Origin: Paludisphaera mucosa
Lineage (GTDB): Bacteria > Planctomycetota > Planctomycetia > Isosphaerales > Isosphaeraceae
Assembly (NCBI RefSeq): GCF_029589435.1
Contig: NZ_JARRAG010000002.1
Location: 1,488,001 to 1,552,000 of the forward strand
Reading direction: 5' to 3'
Length of the DNA stretch: 64,000 nucleotides
Part shown: positions 7,777-16,395 of the stretch, one piece after another
Layout of the letters: the number at the start of each line of letters is the position of its first letter
Numbering within the stretch: the stretch's first letter is position 1
The notes under the pieces: generated by a model
What the model was told of the DNA's origin: nothing
Database searches by the model: none
The model's input: the letters and a program-made list of their open reading frames with translations, nothing else
Program-made: the position numbers and the translations under genes

Positions 7777-9300
7777 ATGCCGAGGCCGCCCGCGATGATG
7801 CGCAACCCCCCTCCCCCGCCCCACCTCGTGATCGTCGGCGGCGGCCTCGCCGGGCTGGCGACGGCGGCGACGCTCGTCGACCGGGGGCTGCGGATCACCC
7901 TGCTGGAGAGCCGCCCCCGGCTGGGCGGCCGGGCCAGCTCGTTCACCGATCCCGTCACGGGCGAACTCGTCGACAACTGTCAACACGTCAGCATGGTCTG
8001 CTGCACGAACCTCGACGACTTCTGCCGCCGGGTGGGGATCGCGGGCCTCTTCCGCCGCGAGCCGACGATCACGTTCCTGGGTCCCGACGGCCGAACGTCG
8101 ACCCTCCGCGCCGGGTTCGGCCCCGCGCCCTTCCACCTCGGGGGCAGCTTCCTGCGGGCGAAGTACCTGGGGTGGGGGGACAAGATGCGGGTCGCCTACG
8201 GCCTGGCCCGGCTGGCCCTCGACCGCGACGCCGGCGGGGGCGACCGCCGCGACGAGTCGTTCGCCGACTGGCTCTGGAGGCACGGCCAGAACGTCCGCAC
8301 GATCCACCTGTTCTGGGCGACGGTCCTGGTCTCGGCGCTCAATGAGCGGCTCGACCAGATGGACGTCGGCCTGGCCCGCCAGGTGTTCGTCGACGGCTTC
8401 CTGATGAACCGCGAGGGCTTCCAAATGGAGGTCCCCTCCGCCCCGCTCGGCGAGCTTTACGGCGCCCGGCTGGAGACGTGGCTCCGCGACCGCGGCGTCG
8501 ACGTCCGCCTGACGACCGGCGTGCGGTCGATCGACGCCGACGAGGACGGCTCGACCGTGCGCGGGGTGACGCTCCGCAACGGCGAGACGATCGACGCCGA
8601 CATGGTCGTGGCGGCCGTCCCGTTCGACCGCGTCGGCGGCCTGCTCGACCCGGCGATCCGCGGCCGCGTGCCGGCGATCGAGGGCCTGGGCCGGTTGGAA
8701 TCCTCGCCCATCACCGGCGTCCACCTCTGGTTCGACCGCCCCGTCTGCCCGCTCGACCACGCCGTCGCCCCGGGCCGGTTCCTCCAGTGGGTCTTCAACC
8801 ACACGGCGCTCCAGGGCCGCAGCCCGAAGGGGGGCGGCCAGTACCTTCAGGTCGTCATCAGCGCCTCGTACGACCTGGCCTGGATGAGCAAGGAGATGAT
8901 CCGCGACGCCGTGCTGGCCGACCTGGCGGAGATGTGGCCGGCCGCGGAGGACGCGAATCTCGTCCGCTGGTGGGTCGTCACCGAGCACGGCGCGACGTTC
9001 GCCCCCCGGCCGGGCGTGGCCGCGCTCCGCCCCCCCCAGAGGACGCCCGTCGACGGCCTCTTCCTCGCCGGCGACTGGACCGACACCGGCTGGCCCGCCA
9101 CGATGGAGGGCGCCGTCCGCAGCGGCTACCTGGCGGCCCAGGGGATCCTCGAAGACCTCGACCGCCCCGCCCGCCTCCTCCGCCCCGACCTGACTCCCGA
9201 CCGCCTGGCCGGCCGGCTGCTGACGCCCCAGGCCGACTCGGGCGGGCTGCGGTTCGCGCCCGACTTCGAGGAGGTCTCGCCCGAGCCGGCCGGCGGCTGA
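7777..9300 (+). CDS. hpnE: hydroxysqualene dehydroxylase HpnE
   Basis: The 507-residue flavoprotein begins with the dinucleotide-binding motif VIVGGGLAGLATAATL and the ESRPRLGGRASSF segment of the amine-oxidase/phytoene-desaturase superfamily. It ends with the FAD-contacting block LFLAGDWTDTGWPATMEGAVRSG. HpnE removes the hydroxyl of hydroxysqualene to give squalene, so with hpnC and hpnD the operon covers farnesyl diphosphate to squalene. The first ATG (7777) is used here; ATG 7795 or 7798 is also possible. No cyclase gene is in the window, so the end product (hopanoid, sterol or C30 carotenoid) cannot be told from this sequence. Confidence 0.93.
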   Translation: MPRPPAMMRNPPPPPHLVIVGGGLAGLATAATLVDRGLRITLLESRPRLGGRASSFTDPVTGELVDNCQHVSMVCCTNLDDFCRRVGIAGLFRREPTITFLGPDGRTSTLRAGFGPAPFHLGGSFLRAKYLGWGDKMRVAYGLARLALDRDAGGGDRRDESFADWLWRHGQNVRTIHLFWATVLVSALNERLDQMDVGLARQVFVDGFLMNREGFQMEVPSAPLGELYGARLETWLRDRGVDVRLTTGVRSIDADEDGSTVRGVTLRNGETIDADMVVAAVPFDRVGGLLDPAIRGRVPAIEGLGRLESSPITGVHLWFDRPVCPLDHAVAPGRFLQWVFNHTALQGRSPKGGGQYLQVVISASYDLAWMSKEMIRDAVLADLAEMWPAAEDANLVRWWVVTEHGATFAPRPGVAALRPPQRTPVDGLFLAGDWTDTGWPATMEGAVRSGYLAAQGILEDLDRPARLLRPDLTPDRLAGRLLTPQADSGGLRFAPDFEEVSPEPAGG

Positions 9301-9309
9301 CGGGCCGAG

Positions 9310-12300
9310 TCAGGTCCGGCTGGGGGCGGGCTTGGCATCGGGACCCGGGGGCTTGGCGGCCGGGGAGAGGCCGCGGAGCCACGCGGCCGCGGCGGCGCGG
9401 CCCCAGTCGTTGGCGTGGTCGGGGCCGAGGCAGGCTTCGAGGTACCGGCGCGCGTCCTCGGCGCGTCCGTGGTTGAGGAGGAACCGGGCGACGAGGAACC
9501 GCATGGGGAGGCGGTTCTCGGGCGGGGTTTCGGCGAGGACCGCCTCGACGGCCTCGAGGTCGAGCGGCCCGGCGCCGGCCGCCGTCGACCCCAGGAGGAG
9601 CGAGCAGATCGCCGACGACTTGGGCGCCTGGTCCTTGAGGTCGCCGACCAGCTTTCGCAGCAGCGCGTCGCGCTTCTCCGCGGCCCCCGTCTGGTCGTAG
9701 ACGAGCATCAGGAGGCTCTCGACGCTGGGGTCGGGCTTCGTTTCGCGCATGCGCTCGAGCACGCGGGCCGCGTCGTCCGGCTCGCCTTCGATCCAGTGGA
9801 AGTAGGCCTGGCCGTAGGGGGTCGCGAGGCCCGAGCCGCGGACGGCGGCCCTCGCCAGCCGTCGGGAGGTTTCGAGGTCCCCCTTGCCCGTGCGCTGGCA
9901 GAAGCGATACCAGTATTCCCAGTTGGCGGGATAGCGTTCCGCGACGTTCCGCACCCAGGCCTCGGCGGAGTCCAGGTCGCCGAGCCGCTCGTCGACCTCC
10001 GAGGCGCAGAGCATGGCCCAGCCGGCCCAGGTCTGCGCCGCCTCGTCGGCGTAGGGCTTGGCCCTCTCGGGCTGTCCCTGCGACAGGAAGTACTTCGCGA
10101 TCCGGACGCGGACCTGGGCGTGGCCGAGGCCCGCGTCCTCGGTGTTCTCCAGGTAGGCGTCGAGCGTGGCGAGCCAGCGCTTGCGGTCGCCCTCGCCCTC
10201 GTAGCAGGCCGCGAGCTTCTCGTAGGCCTGCCGGTCGGGGGACCGCTGGACGAAGCGGACCAGCCACTCCCGCGCCTCGGCGAAACGCTTCAGGTCGAGG
10301 TACTGGAAGCCCAGGGCGCGCTGGAACGCCGGCTGGTCTCCGTCGCTCTTCACCCACTCGTCGAGCCTCGCCTGCGAACGGTCCCAGTCCTGCCGGATCA
10401 AGATCGCCTTGGCGTACGGGTTGCGCGGGCTGACCCGGAGCAGGACCTCGGCCGGCGGCGTCTGCTTGACCGGGACCTCGGCGATCACGAGGGAGAGGTC
10501 GCGGGCGGTGCGCGACGCATGGCCCTCGGCGACCGCCCAGTAGCTTTTGGGATCTTTCTTCCCGTCCCCGGAGATCAGTCGCAGCATGTCGTGCTCGGTC
10601 GGTTCCAGGTCGCCGATCTCGAACGTCTTGGCGAACTCGGCGAACGCGCGGGCCTCGGCCGGGTCCTTCGTCAACGCGCCCAGGTAGGGTCGGTAGCGGT
10701 GGCCGTCGACCAGGGGCCGCACCTCGTCCCAGTAGTCGTCGACGGGGACGCCCCAGGTGCGGCTCATGAAGACCAGCCGGCGCTGGACCTGGACGAACCG
10801 GGCCTCGCGGGCGAGCTGGGCGAGCGCGCCCCACGGGGGCTCGCCGGCGTCGACGTCCGGCCGCCCGGCCTCGTCGAGGGCGGCGGTCAGGGCCGGATCG
10901 TCGGCGTCCTGGCCGAGGGCCGCCTTCACCGCCGCCGGGAGGCCGCTCAGGGCCGCCAGCTTCTCGCGGAAGAAGTGGCGGAAGGCCGCCGGGGCCGCTT
11001 CCGTCGACCTGTGCCGGTCGCCCAGCTCGCCGCCGTCGCTGATGAGGTCGAACGCCCGGCCGCAGTCGGGGTCGAGCCGGAGGACGGCCTCGGCCGACTG
11101 GACGGCCAGCCGCGTCCCCGGGGGTTGCTCGACGCTCGCCATGTCGAGGAACGCCGCGAGCCGGTCGTGCGGCGGCTTAGCGGCCGCCAGGCGGGCGGAA
11201 TCGTACTTCAGCGCGGCGTCGATCACGTCGACCCAGCCGGGCGCGGCGGCGGGCTTCTCGGCCCTGGCGTCGAGCGCGGCCGCGGCCTCGAGGTCCTTCG
11301 CGGCGGCGAAATGGACGCCGACGAGCGTGCGGACGAACGCCCGGCAGCGGAGCGCGAAGGCCGAATCGGGGGCCCGGGCCGCGAGCCGCTCCGCATAGAG
11401 CATCGCGCGGGCCTGGAAGGTGCGATGCACCGCGCTCCAGTGGTGGGCGGTCAGCGCGGCGAGCTGCGCATAGGCTCGCGCCAGCGCGCCCAGGCGCTCC
11501 GGCGACTCGCCCTCCTCGCGAAGGGACCGGTGCAGGGCGCGCACCGCCTCGAAGTGGTCGACGAGCCCCAGCGTGGCCAGCCTCGCCTCGACCCCCTCCG
11601 GCGCCGCGCCTTCGGCGACGGCCCGATTCGGCCCCCCCTTCCCGCCGATCCGGTCCAGCAGCGCCGGGAATTCGGCCCGGGTCATCCCCTCCAGGATCGC
11701 GGCGAGCCGCAGGGGGTAGTCGTCGGCGTCGGGCCCGTCGCCCAGCTTCCTGGCGAGCGAAGGCTCGATGAGCCCGGCCGGGCGCTTCCCGTCCAGCTCG
11801 CGGGCGAGCACGCGGGTCTGCCTTTCGTTGAAGTTGCTGCTGATCTCCGCGGGATGGGGCCCGCCGGCGGGCGGCGCCTCGCCGTCGAGCAGCTCGTCGC
11901 GCGTCGCCAGCCCGCGCTCCTCGCGTGCGGCGAGGAGGACCGCCTGGCGGACCAGCTCGCGGTCGAGGAGCTTCTGCTGCGAGACGTAGACCCCGGTGGC
12001 GTCCTTCGGGCCGTCCGGCTTGCCGAGGAAGGCCGTCGCGCGCCCGCCCGCCTCCGGCTTCCGGATCGTCAGGAGGCTCCGGACGTCGATCTGCGACTGG
12101 GGGCTGACGTCCATCGACCCCGGAGGCCGGGGCGGCCTCGCCGCGCGGGCCGGCGGCGGCCGGTCCTCGACGCTCGGGGTCCAGTCGACCTGGCTCCAGA
12201 CGAACGCGGCCGAGCCGGCGATGACGGCCAGCGCCGCGACCGCGACCAGGGGCCGGCCTCGCTTGCCCGTCGAGGCCCCGTCTCGGGCCGCCCCGCCGGG

Positions 12301-12339
12301 CTCGCCCGCTTCCGACCCGACCCCTTGCGACGACGACAT
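9310..12339 (-). CDS. large membrane-anchored TPR-repeat protein
   Basis: This is a 1009-residue protein with one N-terminal membrane segment (about residues 30-50) after a short cytoplasmic part, then a Pro/Arg-rich linker and a long helical region. The helices show TPR-like patterns from about residue 560 onward, for example LGFQYLDLKRFAEAREWLVRF, KLAACYEGEGDRKRW and ARFLLNHGRAEDARRYLEACL. The ATG is preceded by GAGGGGG. It probably works as a periplasm-facing scaffold. It converges on hpnE with only 9 bases between the stops. I cannot assign a specific function. Confidence 0.75.
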   Translation of the reverse strand: MSSSQGVGSEAGEPGGAARDGASTGKRGRPLVAVAALAVIAGSAAFVWSQVDWTPSVEDRPPPARAARPPRPPGSMDVSPQSQIDVRSLLTIRKPEAGGRATAFLGKPDGPKDATGVYVSQQKLLDRELVRQAVLLAAREERGLATRDELLDGEAPPAGGPHPAEISSNFNERQTRVLARELDGKRPAGLIEPSLARKLGDGPDADDYPLRLAAILEGMTRAEFPALLDRIGGKGGPNRAVAEGAAPEGVEARLATLGLVDHFEAVRALHRSLREEGESPERLGALARAYAQLAALTAHHWSAVHRTFQARAMLYAERLAARAPDSAFALRCRAFVRTLVGVHFAAAKDLEAAAALDARAEKPAAAPGWVDVIDAALKYDSARLAAAKPPHDRLAAFLDMASVEQPPGTRLAVQSAEAVLRLDPDCGRAFDLISDGGELGDRHRSTEAAPAAFRHFFREKLAALSGLPAAVKAALGQDADDPALTAALDEAGRPDVDAGEPPWGALAQLAREARFVQVQRRLVFMSRTWGVPVDDYWDEVRPLVDGHRYRPYLGALTKDPAEARAFAEFAKTFEIGDLEPTEHDMLRLISGDGKKDPKSYWAVAEGHASRTARDLSLVIAEVPVKQTPPAEVLLRVSPRNPYAKAILIRQDWDRSQARLDEWVKSDGDQPAFQRALGFQYLDLKRFAEAREWLVRFVQRSPDRQAYEKLAACYEGEGDRKRWLATLDAYLENTEDAGLGHAQVRVRIAKYFLSQGQPERAKPYADEAAQTWAGWAMLCASEVDERLGDLDSAEAWVRNVAERYPANWEYWYRFCQRTGKGDLETSRRLARAAVRGSGLATPYGQAYFHWIEGEPDDAARVLERMRETKPDPSVESLLMLVYDQTGAAEKRDALLRKLVGDLKDQAPKSSAICSLLLGSTAAGAGPLDLEAVEAVLAETPPENRLPMRFLVARFLLNHGRAEDARRYLEACLGPDHANDWGRAAAAAWLRGLSPAAKPPGPDAKPAPSRT

Positions 12340-12493
12340 CGGCGCGGCCCCCTCAGGCCGGCCGCGGGAGCGACGCCCCCGTCGGCCGGAACTATAAAAA
12401 AGCGATCATGAATGACCGCGACGTGGTACGAAGATCTTAGTCCTCGCCCCGTCGAAATGCAAAACCCGTCGCGGCGAATCCGGCGCGGCGGGC

Positions 12494-14065
12494 TCAGCGG
12501 CCGTCGGCCGCGGCGTCGAGCGCCGCGCGGAGGGCGGCGGCGGCGGCGCGGGGGCGATCGGCCTTCACGACGGCGGCGCTGACGGCGATGCGCGAGGCGC
12601 CCGCTTCGAGGACGCGGTCGACGTTGGTCGCGTCGACGCCGCCGATGGCGAACCAGGGGAGGTTCGTCGTCTCGGCGACGGTGCGGACGTAGGCCAGGCC
12701 GGCCAGCTCGGGCTCGGCGAAGTCCTTGGTCGCGCTGGGGAAGACCGGGCCGACGCCGAGGTAGCCCGCGCCCGAGACGATCGCGGCGTCGAGCTGGGCC
12801 CGTTCGTGGGTCGAGACCCCGATGACGAGGTTGGGCCCGACGATCCGCCGCGCGTCGCGGACGGTGACGTCGTCCTGGCCCAGGTGGACGCCATCGGCGC
12901 CGGACAGTCGCGCCAGGTCGGGGCGGTCGTTGAGGATGAACCGGGCCTTGGCCTGCGCGGTCAGGATCCGGACCTCGCGGGCGCGGGTGAGCAGCTCGCG
13001 GTCGGGGAGGCCCTTCTCCCGGAGCTGGATCACGTCGGCGCCGCCGGCCAGGGCCTCGCCGACGATCCAGGTCACGTCGCCCAGGGTCGGCAGGCCGCCG
13101 ACGAGGACCATCAGCCGGCAGTCGGCGAGCGAGCGGTAGGCGTGGACCGCCGTCATCATCAGCTTTTCGAGCGTGTAGACGTCGTAGCGGAGGACCTCGA
13201 AGCGGCCGGCGAGCCAGACGTCGACGAGCTTGCCGTACTCTTCGAGCGAGCGGAGGGCCTCGCCGGTGCGCTTGAAGTTGGCGGCGAGCACGGCGCGGGG
13301 GTTCTCGCGGACTTGCTCGGAGTGGGTCATGATGTGCGTGCCGACGTCCTCGCGGGTGTCGCGCGCGGCGAGCAGCAGGTCGGGGTCGAAGCCGCGGAGG
13401 GCGTCGGCCAGCCGGTGCCGGGCCTCCTTGAGCCGGCGGGTCAGGCCGGGGTCGTCGAGCACGAACCGGGCGTAGTCCTCGACGACCCGCAGTCCCTCGC
13501 GGGCCCGGTTGGCCGAGGCGTCGAGGACCCGCGCCAGGTCGACGGTGCGGGTCGAGTCCGACAGGTCGAGCGGCGGGCCCTCCAGCGGCGGCAACGGCTC
13601 GACTTCGGCCTCGTCGCGGATGAGCGCGTCGCGGAGGCCGTCGAGGTCGAGCCCGGCGTCGCGGAGCGGTTCCAGGACGAAGGCCGCCTCGGCGACCAGG
13701 CCGGCCAGCAGGTGCTCGGTGCCGACGCTCGCCTTGCGGCCGTCGGCCCGCGCCCGGGCCGTCGCCTCGCCGACGACCGCTCGGATGGCCGACGACCTAG
13801 GCGAATCGACCGCGGGCTCGTCGAGCAGGCCGTAGCCCGCCGCCTCGATCGCGTCCTCGTCGAGCCGGGCCGCGCCCAGGGCCTCGCGGACGTCCTGCGG
13901 GGCCATGCCGTACTCGGCGACCAGCTCCGAGGCGCGGGATTCCGGCTCGTCGAGCAGGGCGGCGAGCAGGTCGGCCGGCTCGACGGCCGCCGCGCCCCGC
14001 GACCGCGCCCGGCTCGCGGCCCGATCCATCGCGCGCCGGGCGCCCGGCGTCAACGTCTCATCCAT
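12494..14065 (-). CDS. thiE: Clp_N domain fused to bifunctional-type thiamine-phosphate synthase (ThiD2-like + ThiE)
   Basis: Three parts are visible in this 523-residue protein. Residues about 3-145 hold two repeats like the Clp N-terminal domain (LTPGARRAMDRAASRAR plus LLAALL; then a second copy ending EHLLAGLVAEA). Residues about 170-300 match the ThiD2-like domain found before some ThiE proteins (RVLDASANRAREGLRVVEDYA). Residues about 315-515 are a full ThiE: VIQLREK, NDRPDLA, DGVHLGQDD, YLGVGPVFPSATK and FAIGGV. ThiE joins HMP-diphosphate and thiazole phosphate to thiamine phosphate. I chose ATG 14065, preceded by GAGGA; a frame open to 14203 adds nothing recognisable. The Clp_N fusion is unusual. 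Confidence 0.9.
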   Translation of the reverse strand: MDETLTPGARRAMDRAASRARSRGAAAVEPADLLAALLDEPESRASELVAEYGMAPQDVREALGAARLDEDAIEAAGYGLLDEPAVDSPRSSAIRAVVGEATARARADGRKASVGTEHLLAGLVAEAAFVLEPLRDAGLDLDGLRDALIRDEAEVEPLPPLEGPPLDLSDSTRTVDLARVLDASANRAREGLRVVEDYARFVLDDPGLTRRLKEARHRLADALRGFDPDLLLAARDTREDVGTHIMTHSEQVRENPRAVLAANFKRTGEALRSLEEYGKLVDVWLAGRFEVLRYDVYTLEKLMMTAVHAYRSLADCRLMVLVGGLPTLGDVTWIVGEALAGGADVIQLREKGLPDRELLTRAREVRILTAQAKARFILNDRPDLARLSGADGVHLGQDDVTVRDARRIVGPNLVIGVSTHERAQLDAAIVSGAGYLGVGPVFPSATKDFAEPELAGLAYVRTVAETTNLPWFAIGGVDATNVDRVLEAGASRIAVSAAVVKADRPRAAAAALRAALDAAADGR

Positions 14066-14241
14066 CGCGTCCTCGATCCTCGCCGCCCCGACCCCGGCCG
14101 CCGGCCGAAAGGTTGAACTCTTGATTGACGTCTCTTGAAAAACCCATCGTACGACAAGAAGATGAACGCTGTCGGCCTCGCCGCGACGACCCCCCCCGGT
14201 CATCCCCCCAAGCGCCCGCTCCCCAAGTGAGGACCCCCACC

Positions 14242-14838
14242 GTGCTCGGACGATTCCTGCTCGCCTGCCCGCTCCTCCTCGCCCTCGGCCTCGCCGTGGC
14301 CGCCTTCGCCGCGAATCCGGCGGCGGCCGCCGACGACAAGAAGCCGGCCTCGGTCCTCGACTTCCACGTCAAGGACATCGACGGCGCCGACGTGGCCCTG
14401 TCGAAGTACCAGGGCAAGGTGCTCCTGCTCGTGAACACCGCCAGCCAGTGCGGCCTCACCCCGCAGTACAAGGGGCTGGAAGAGGTCTACAAGAAGTATA
14501 AGGACCAGGGCCTGGAAGTGCTCGCCTTCCCCGCCAACGAGTTCGGCAAGCAGGAGCCGGGCACCGACGACGAGATCAAGCAGTTCTGCAGCACCAAGTA
14601 CAACGTGACGTTCCCGCTCTTCTCGAAGATCGTCGTCAAGGGCCAGGGGATCCACCCGCTCTACCAGTACCTGACGAACGAGTCGACGAACCCCAGCTAC
14701 GCCGGCCCCATCGGCTGGAATTTCGCCAAATTCCTCGTCAACCGCAAGGGCGAGGTCGTCGCCCGGTTCGACCCCAAGACGACGCCCGAGTCGCCCGAGG
14801 TCCAGGCGGCCCTGGAGAAGGCCCTGGCCGAGAAGTGA
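14242..14838 (+). CDS. secreted glutathione peroxidase-family protein
   Basis: The start is GTG 14242, preceded by GAGGA at 9 bases, giving 198 residues. GTG 14227 is in frame but has no ribosome site. A signal peptide (LLACPLLLALGLAVAAFA) ends near residue 25, so the enzyme is exported. The thioredoxin-fold domain has the peroxidatic Cys in VNTASQCGLTPQY, then FPANEFGKQEPG and the Trp motif GWNFAKFLV. It would reduce peroxides using thioredoxin or another thiol. The active residue is Cys (TGC), not selenocysteine. It diverges from the thiE fusion. Confidence 0.92.
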   Translation: MLGRFLLACPLLLALGLAVAAFAANPAAAADDKKPASVLDFHVKDIDGADVALSKYQGKVLLLVNTASQCGLTPQYKGLEEVYKKYKDQGLEVLAFPANEFGKQEPGTDDEIKQFCSTKYNVTFPLFSKIVVKGQGIHPLYQYLTNESTNPSYAGPIGWNFAKFLVNRKGEVVARFDPKTTPESPEVQAALEKALAEK

Positions 14839-14896
14839 GCCGGTAGGGGACGGGCCGACGATCACGACCGGAGGGCCTGCGACGGAGCGAATCGCG

Positions 14897-15511
14897 ATGC
14901 TGCAGGCCCTCTGGCTGATCCACCCCGACGAGGCGGCGTGCGAGGCCTTCCGGCGCCGCTTCGCGGGCCTGCCGGGCGTGCGCGTCGTCCGGGCGCGGTT
15001 CGAGGAGCTGGAACCGCACGACTGCTTCGTCACCGCCGGCAACGCCTTCGGCATCATGACGGCCGGGATCGACGCGGCCGTCGTGCAATACTTCGGCGAG
15101 CCGCTCATGGGGCGGGTCCAGCACAGGATCATGGACGAGTATTTCGGCGAGCAGCCGGTCGGGACGGCCTTCGTGCTGGAGACCGGCCGTGAGGCCGTCC
15201 CGTTCCTGTGCCACGCCCCGACGATGCGGGTCCCCGGCGGCATCGACGGGACCGACAAGGTGTACAGCGCGACGTGGGCGGCCATCCTGGCGATCCACGC
15301 CCACAACCGCGCCGCCGATCGGAAGATCGAGGTCGCCGCGTTCCCGGCGATGGGGACGGGCTTCGGGGGCGTGACCTTCGACGAGGCGGCGCGGCAGATG
15401 GCGGCGGCCTACCGCCACTTCCTCGAACCCCCTCATCGCCTGGACTGGGACTTCGTCGTCGAACGCCAGCGGGCGATCCAGTACGACGGCGACCGCCAGG
15501 TCGTCCGCTGA
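14897..15511 (+). CDS. macro-domain protein (ADP-ribose binding fold)
   Basis: The 204-residue protein starts at ATG with GGAG upstream. The segment VTAGNAFGIMTAGIDAAVVQYFG corresponds to the macro-domain block that holds ADP-ribose, and FPAMGTGFGGVTFDEAARQMAAAYRHF to the second ligand loop and helix. Macro domains bind or hydrolyse ADP-ribose adducts; the family is inferred from these blocks only. No signal peptide is seen. It lies 58 bases after the peroxidase gene on the same strand. Confidence 0.8.
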   Translation: MLQALWLIHPDEAACEAFRRRFAGLPGVRVVRARFEELEPHDCFVTAGNAFGIMTAGIDAAVVQYFGEPLMGRVQHRIMDEYFGEQPVGTAFVLETGREAVPFLCHAPTMRVPGGIDGTDKVYSATWAAILAIHAHNRAADRKIEVAAFPAMGTGFGGVTFDEAARQMAAAYRHFLEPPHRLDWDFVVERQRAIQYDGDRQVVR

Positions 15512-15634
15512 ACGCCTGCGCACCGGTCCCGAACGATTCACGCGCCGCGCCTGAAACCTTCGGCGCGTGACTCGGGTAACCCGATGCGATACATTCGCGT
15601 TCGCCGGATCCATCCGGGGGAAGAGCACGCCGCG

Positions 15635-16369
15635 ATGGAACTCGCCGCAACGCTGGGGACGTCGGGATCGATCAGGGTCGAGGAGCCTCGCGGGGCCCCG
15701 ATGCTGGGGCTCTGGCTCGCGCTGATGCTGGCGCTGTACGCGGCGATGTGGGCGTCCGGGGGCCGGTCCGCGGCGCTGACGACGGCGCTCGAGGGGGGCG
15801 TGACGCGGATCGAGCGCGACGGCGCGGCCGCGCCGAGCGACGAGGCGGTGCGCAAGGCGGTCGCGATGCAGCGGGCCGCGTTCGGGTTCTGGGCGACGGT
15901 CCGGCTGCTGGGCGACTTCCTCTTCGAGCCGGCGGCGATGGCGCTCCGCGCCGGGGCGGCGGCCGTCGGCTTCACGGCCTGCGCGGCGCTCGCGGGGAGG
16001 CCCTTGAAGTTCGAGCCGGCCTGGGCCGGCTGCGTGCGGCTCCAGGGCTGGTGGGTGCTCGGCCTGGCGGTCCGGCTCGGCCTCGTCGTCTGGCTGCGCC
16101 GCAGCGAGGACGACGTCGACACGTCGCTCGCCCTCTTCCTGCCGCCCGGGACGCACCAGGCGGCCGTCTGGCTGGCCTTGCGGGGGCTCGACGCCTTCGC
16201 GATCGTCGGCTGGCTGGCGCTCGCCCTGGCGGGGCGCCGTCGCGGCGACGCCAACCTGGCGGTCGCGCTGGGGCTCTGCGGCGTGCTCGGGGCGGTCGAG
16301 CTGGCGGCGAGGGTCGGCGCGGCGTGGTTCGTGGGCTCGGCGATGCGGCTGGCGCTGATCGCGTCGTGA
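15635..16369 (+). CDS. polytopic membrane protein, unknown, upstream of export operon
   Basis: The 244-residue protein has about five hydrophobic segments (APMLGLWLALMLALYAAMW, GAAAVGFTACAALAG, WVLGLAVRLGLVVWL, AFAIVGWLALALAG, LAVALGLCGVLGAVELAA). Its layout resembles Yip1-type proteins, but that is only an impression. ATG 15635 is preceded by GGGGGAAGAG at good spacing; ATG 15584 is a longer alternative without a good site. It ends 26 bases before the adaptor gene and is probably the first gene of the export operon. Confidence 0.65.
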   Translation: MELAATLGTSGSIRVEEPRGAPMLGLWLALMLALYAAMWASGGRSAALTTALEGGVTRIERDGAAAPSDEAVRKAVAMQRAAFGFWATVRLLGDFLFEPAAMALRAGAAAVGFTACAALAGRPLKFEPAWAGCVRLQGWWVLGLAVRLGLVVWLRRSEDDVDTSLALFLPPGTHQAAVWLALRGLDAFAIVGWLALALAGRRRGDANLAVALGLCGVLGAVELAARVGAAWFVGSAMRLALIAS

Positions 16370-16395
16370 TTCGGACTCGACGAGGAGGGATGCTC

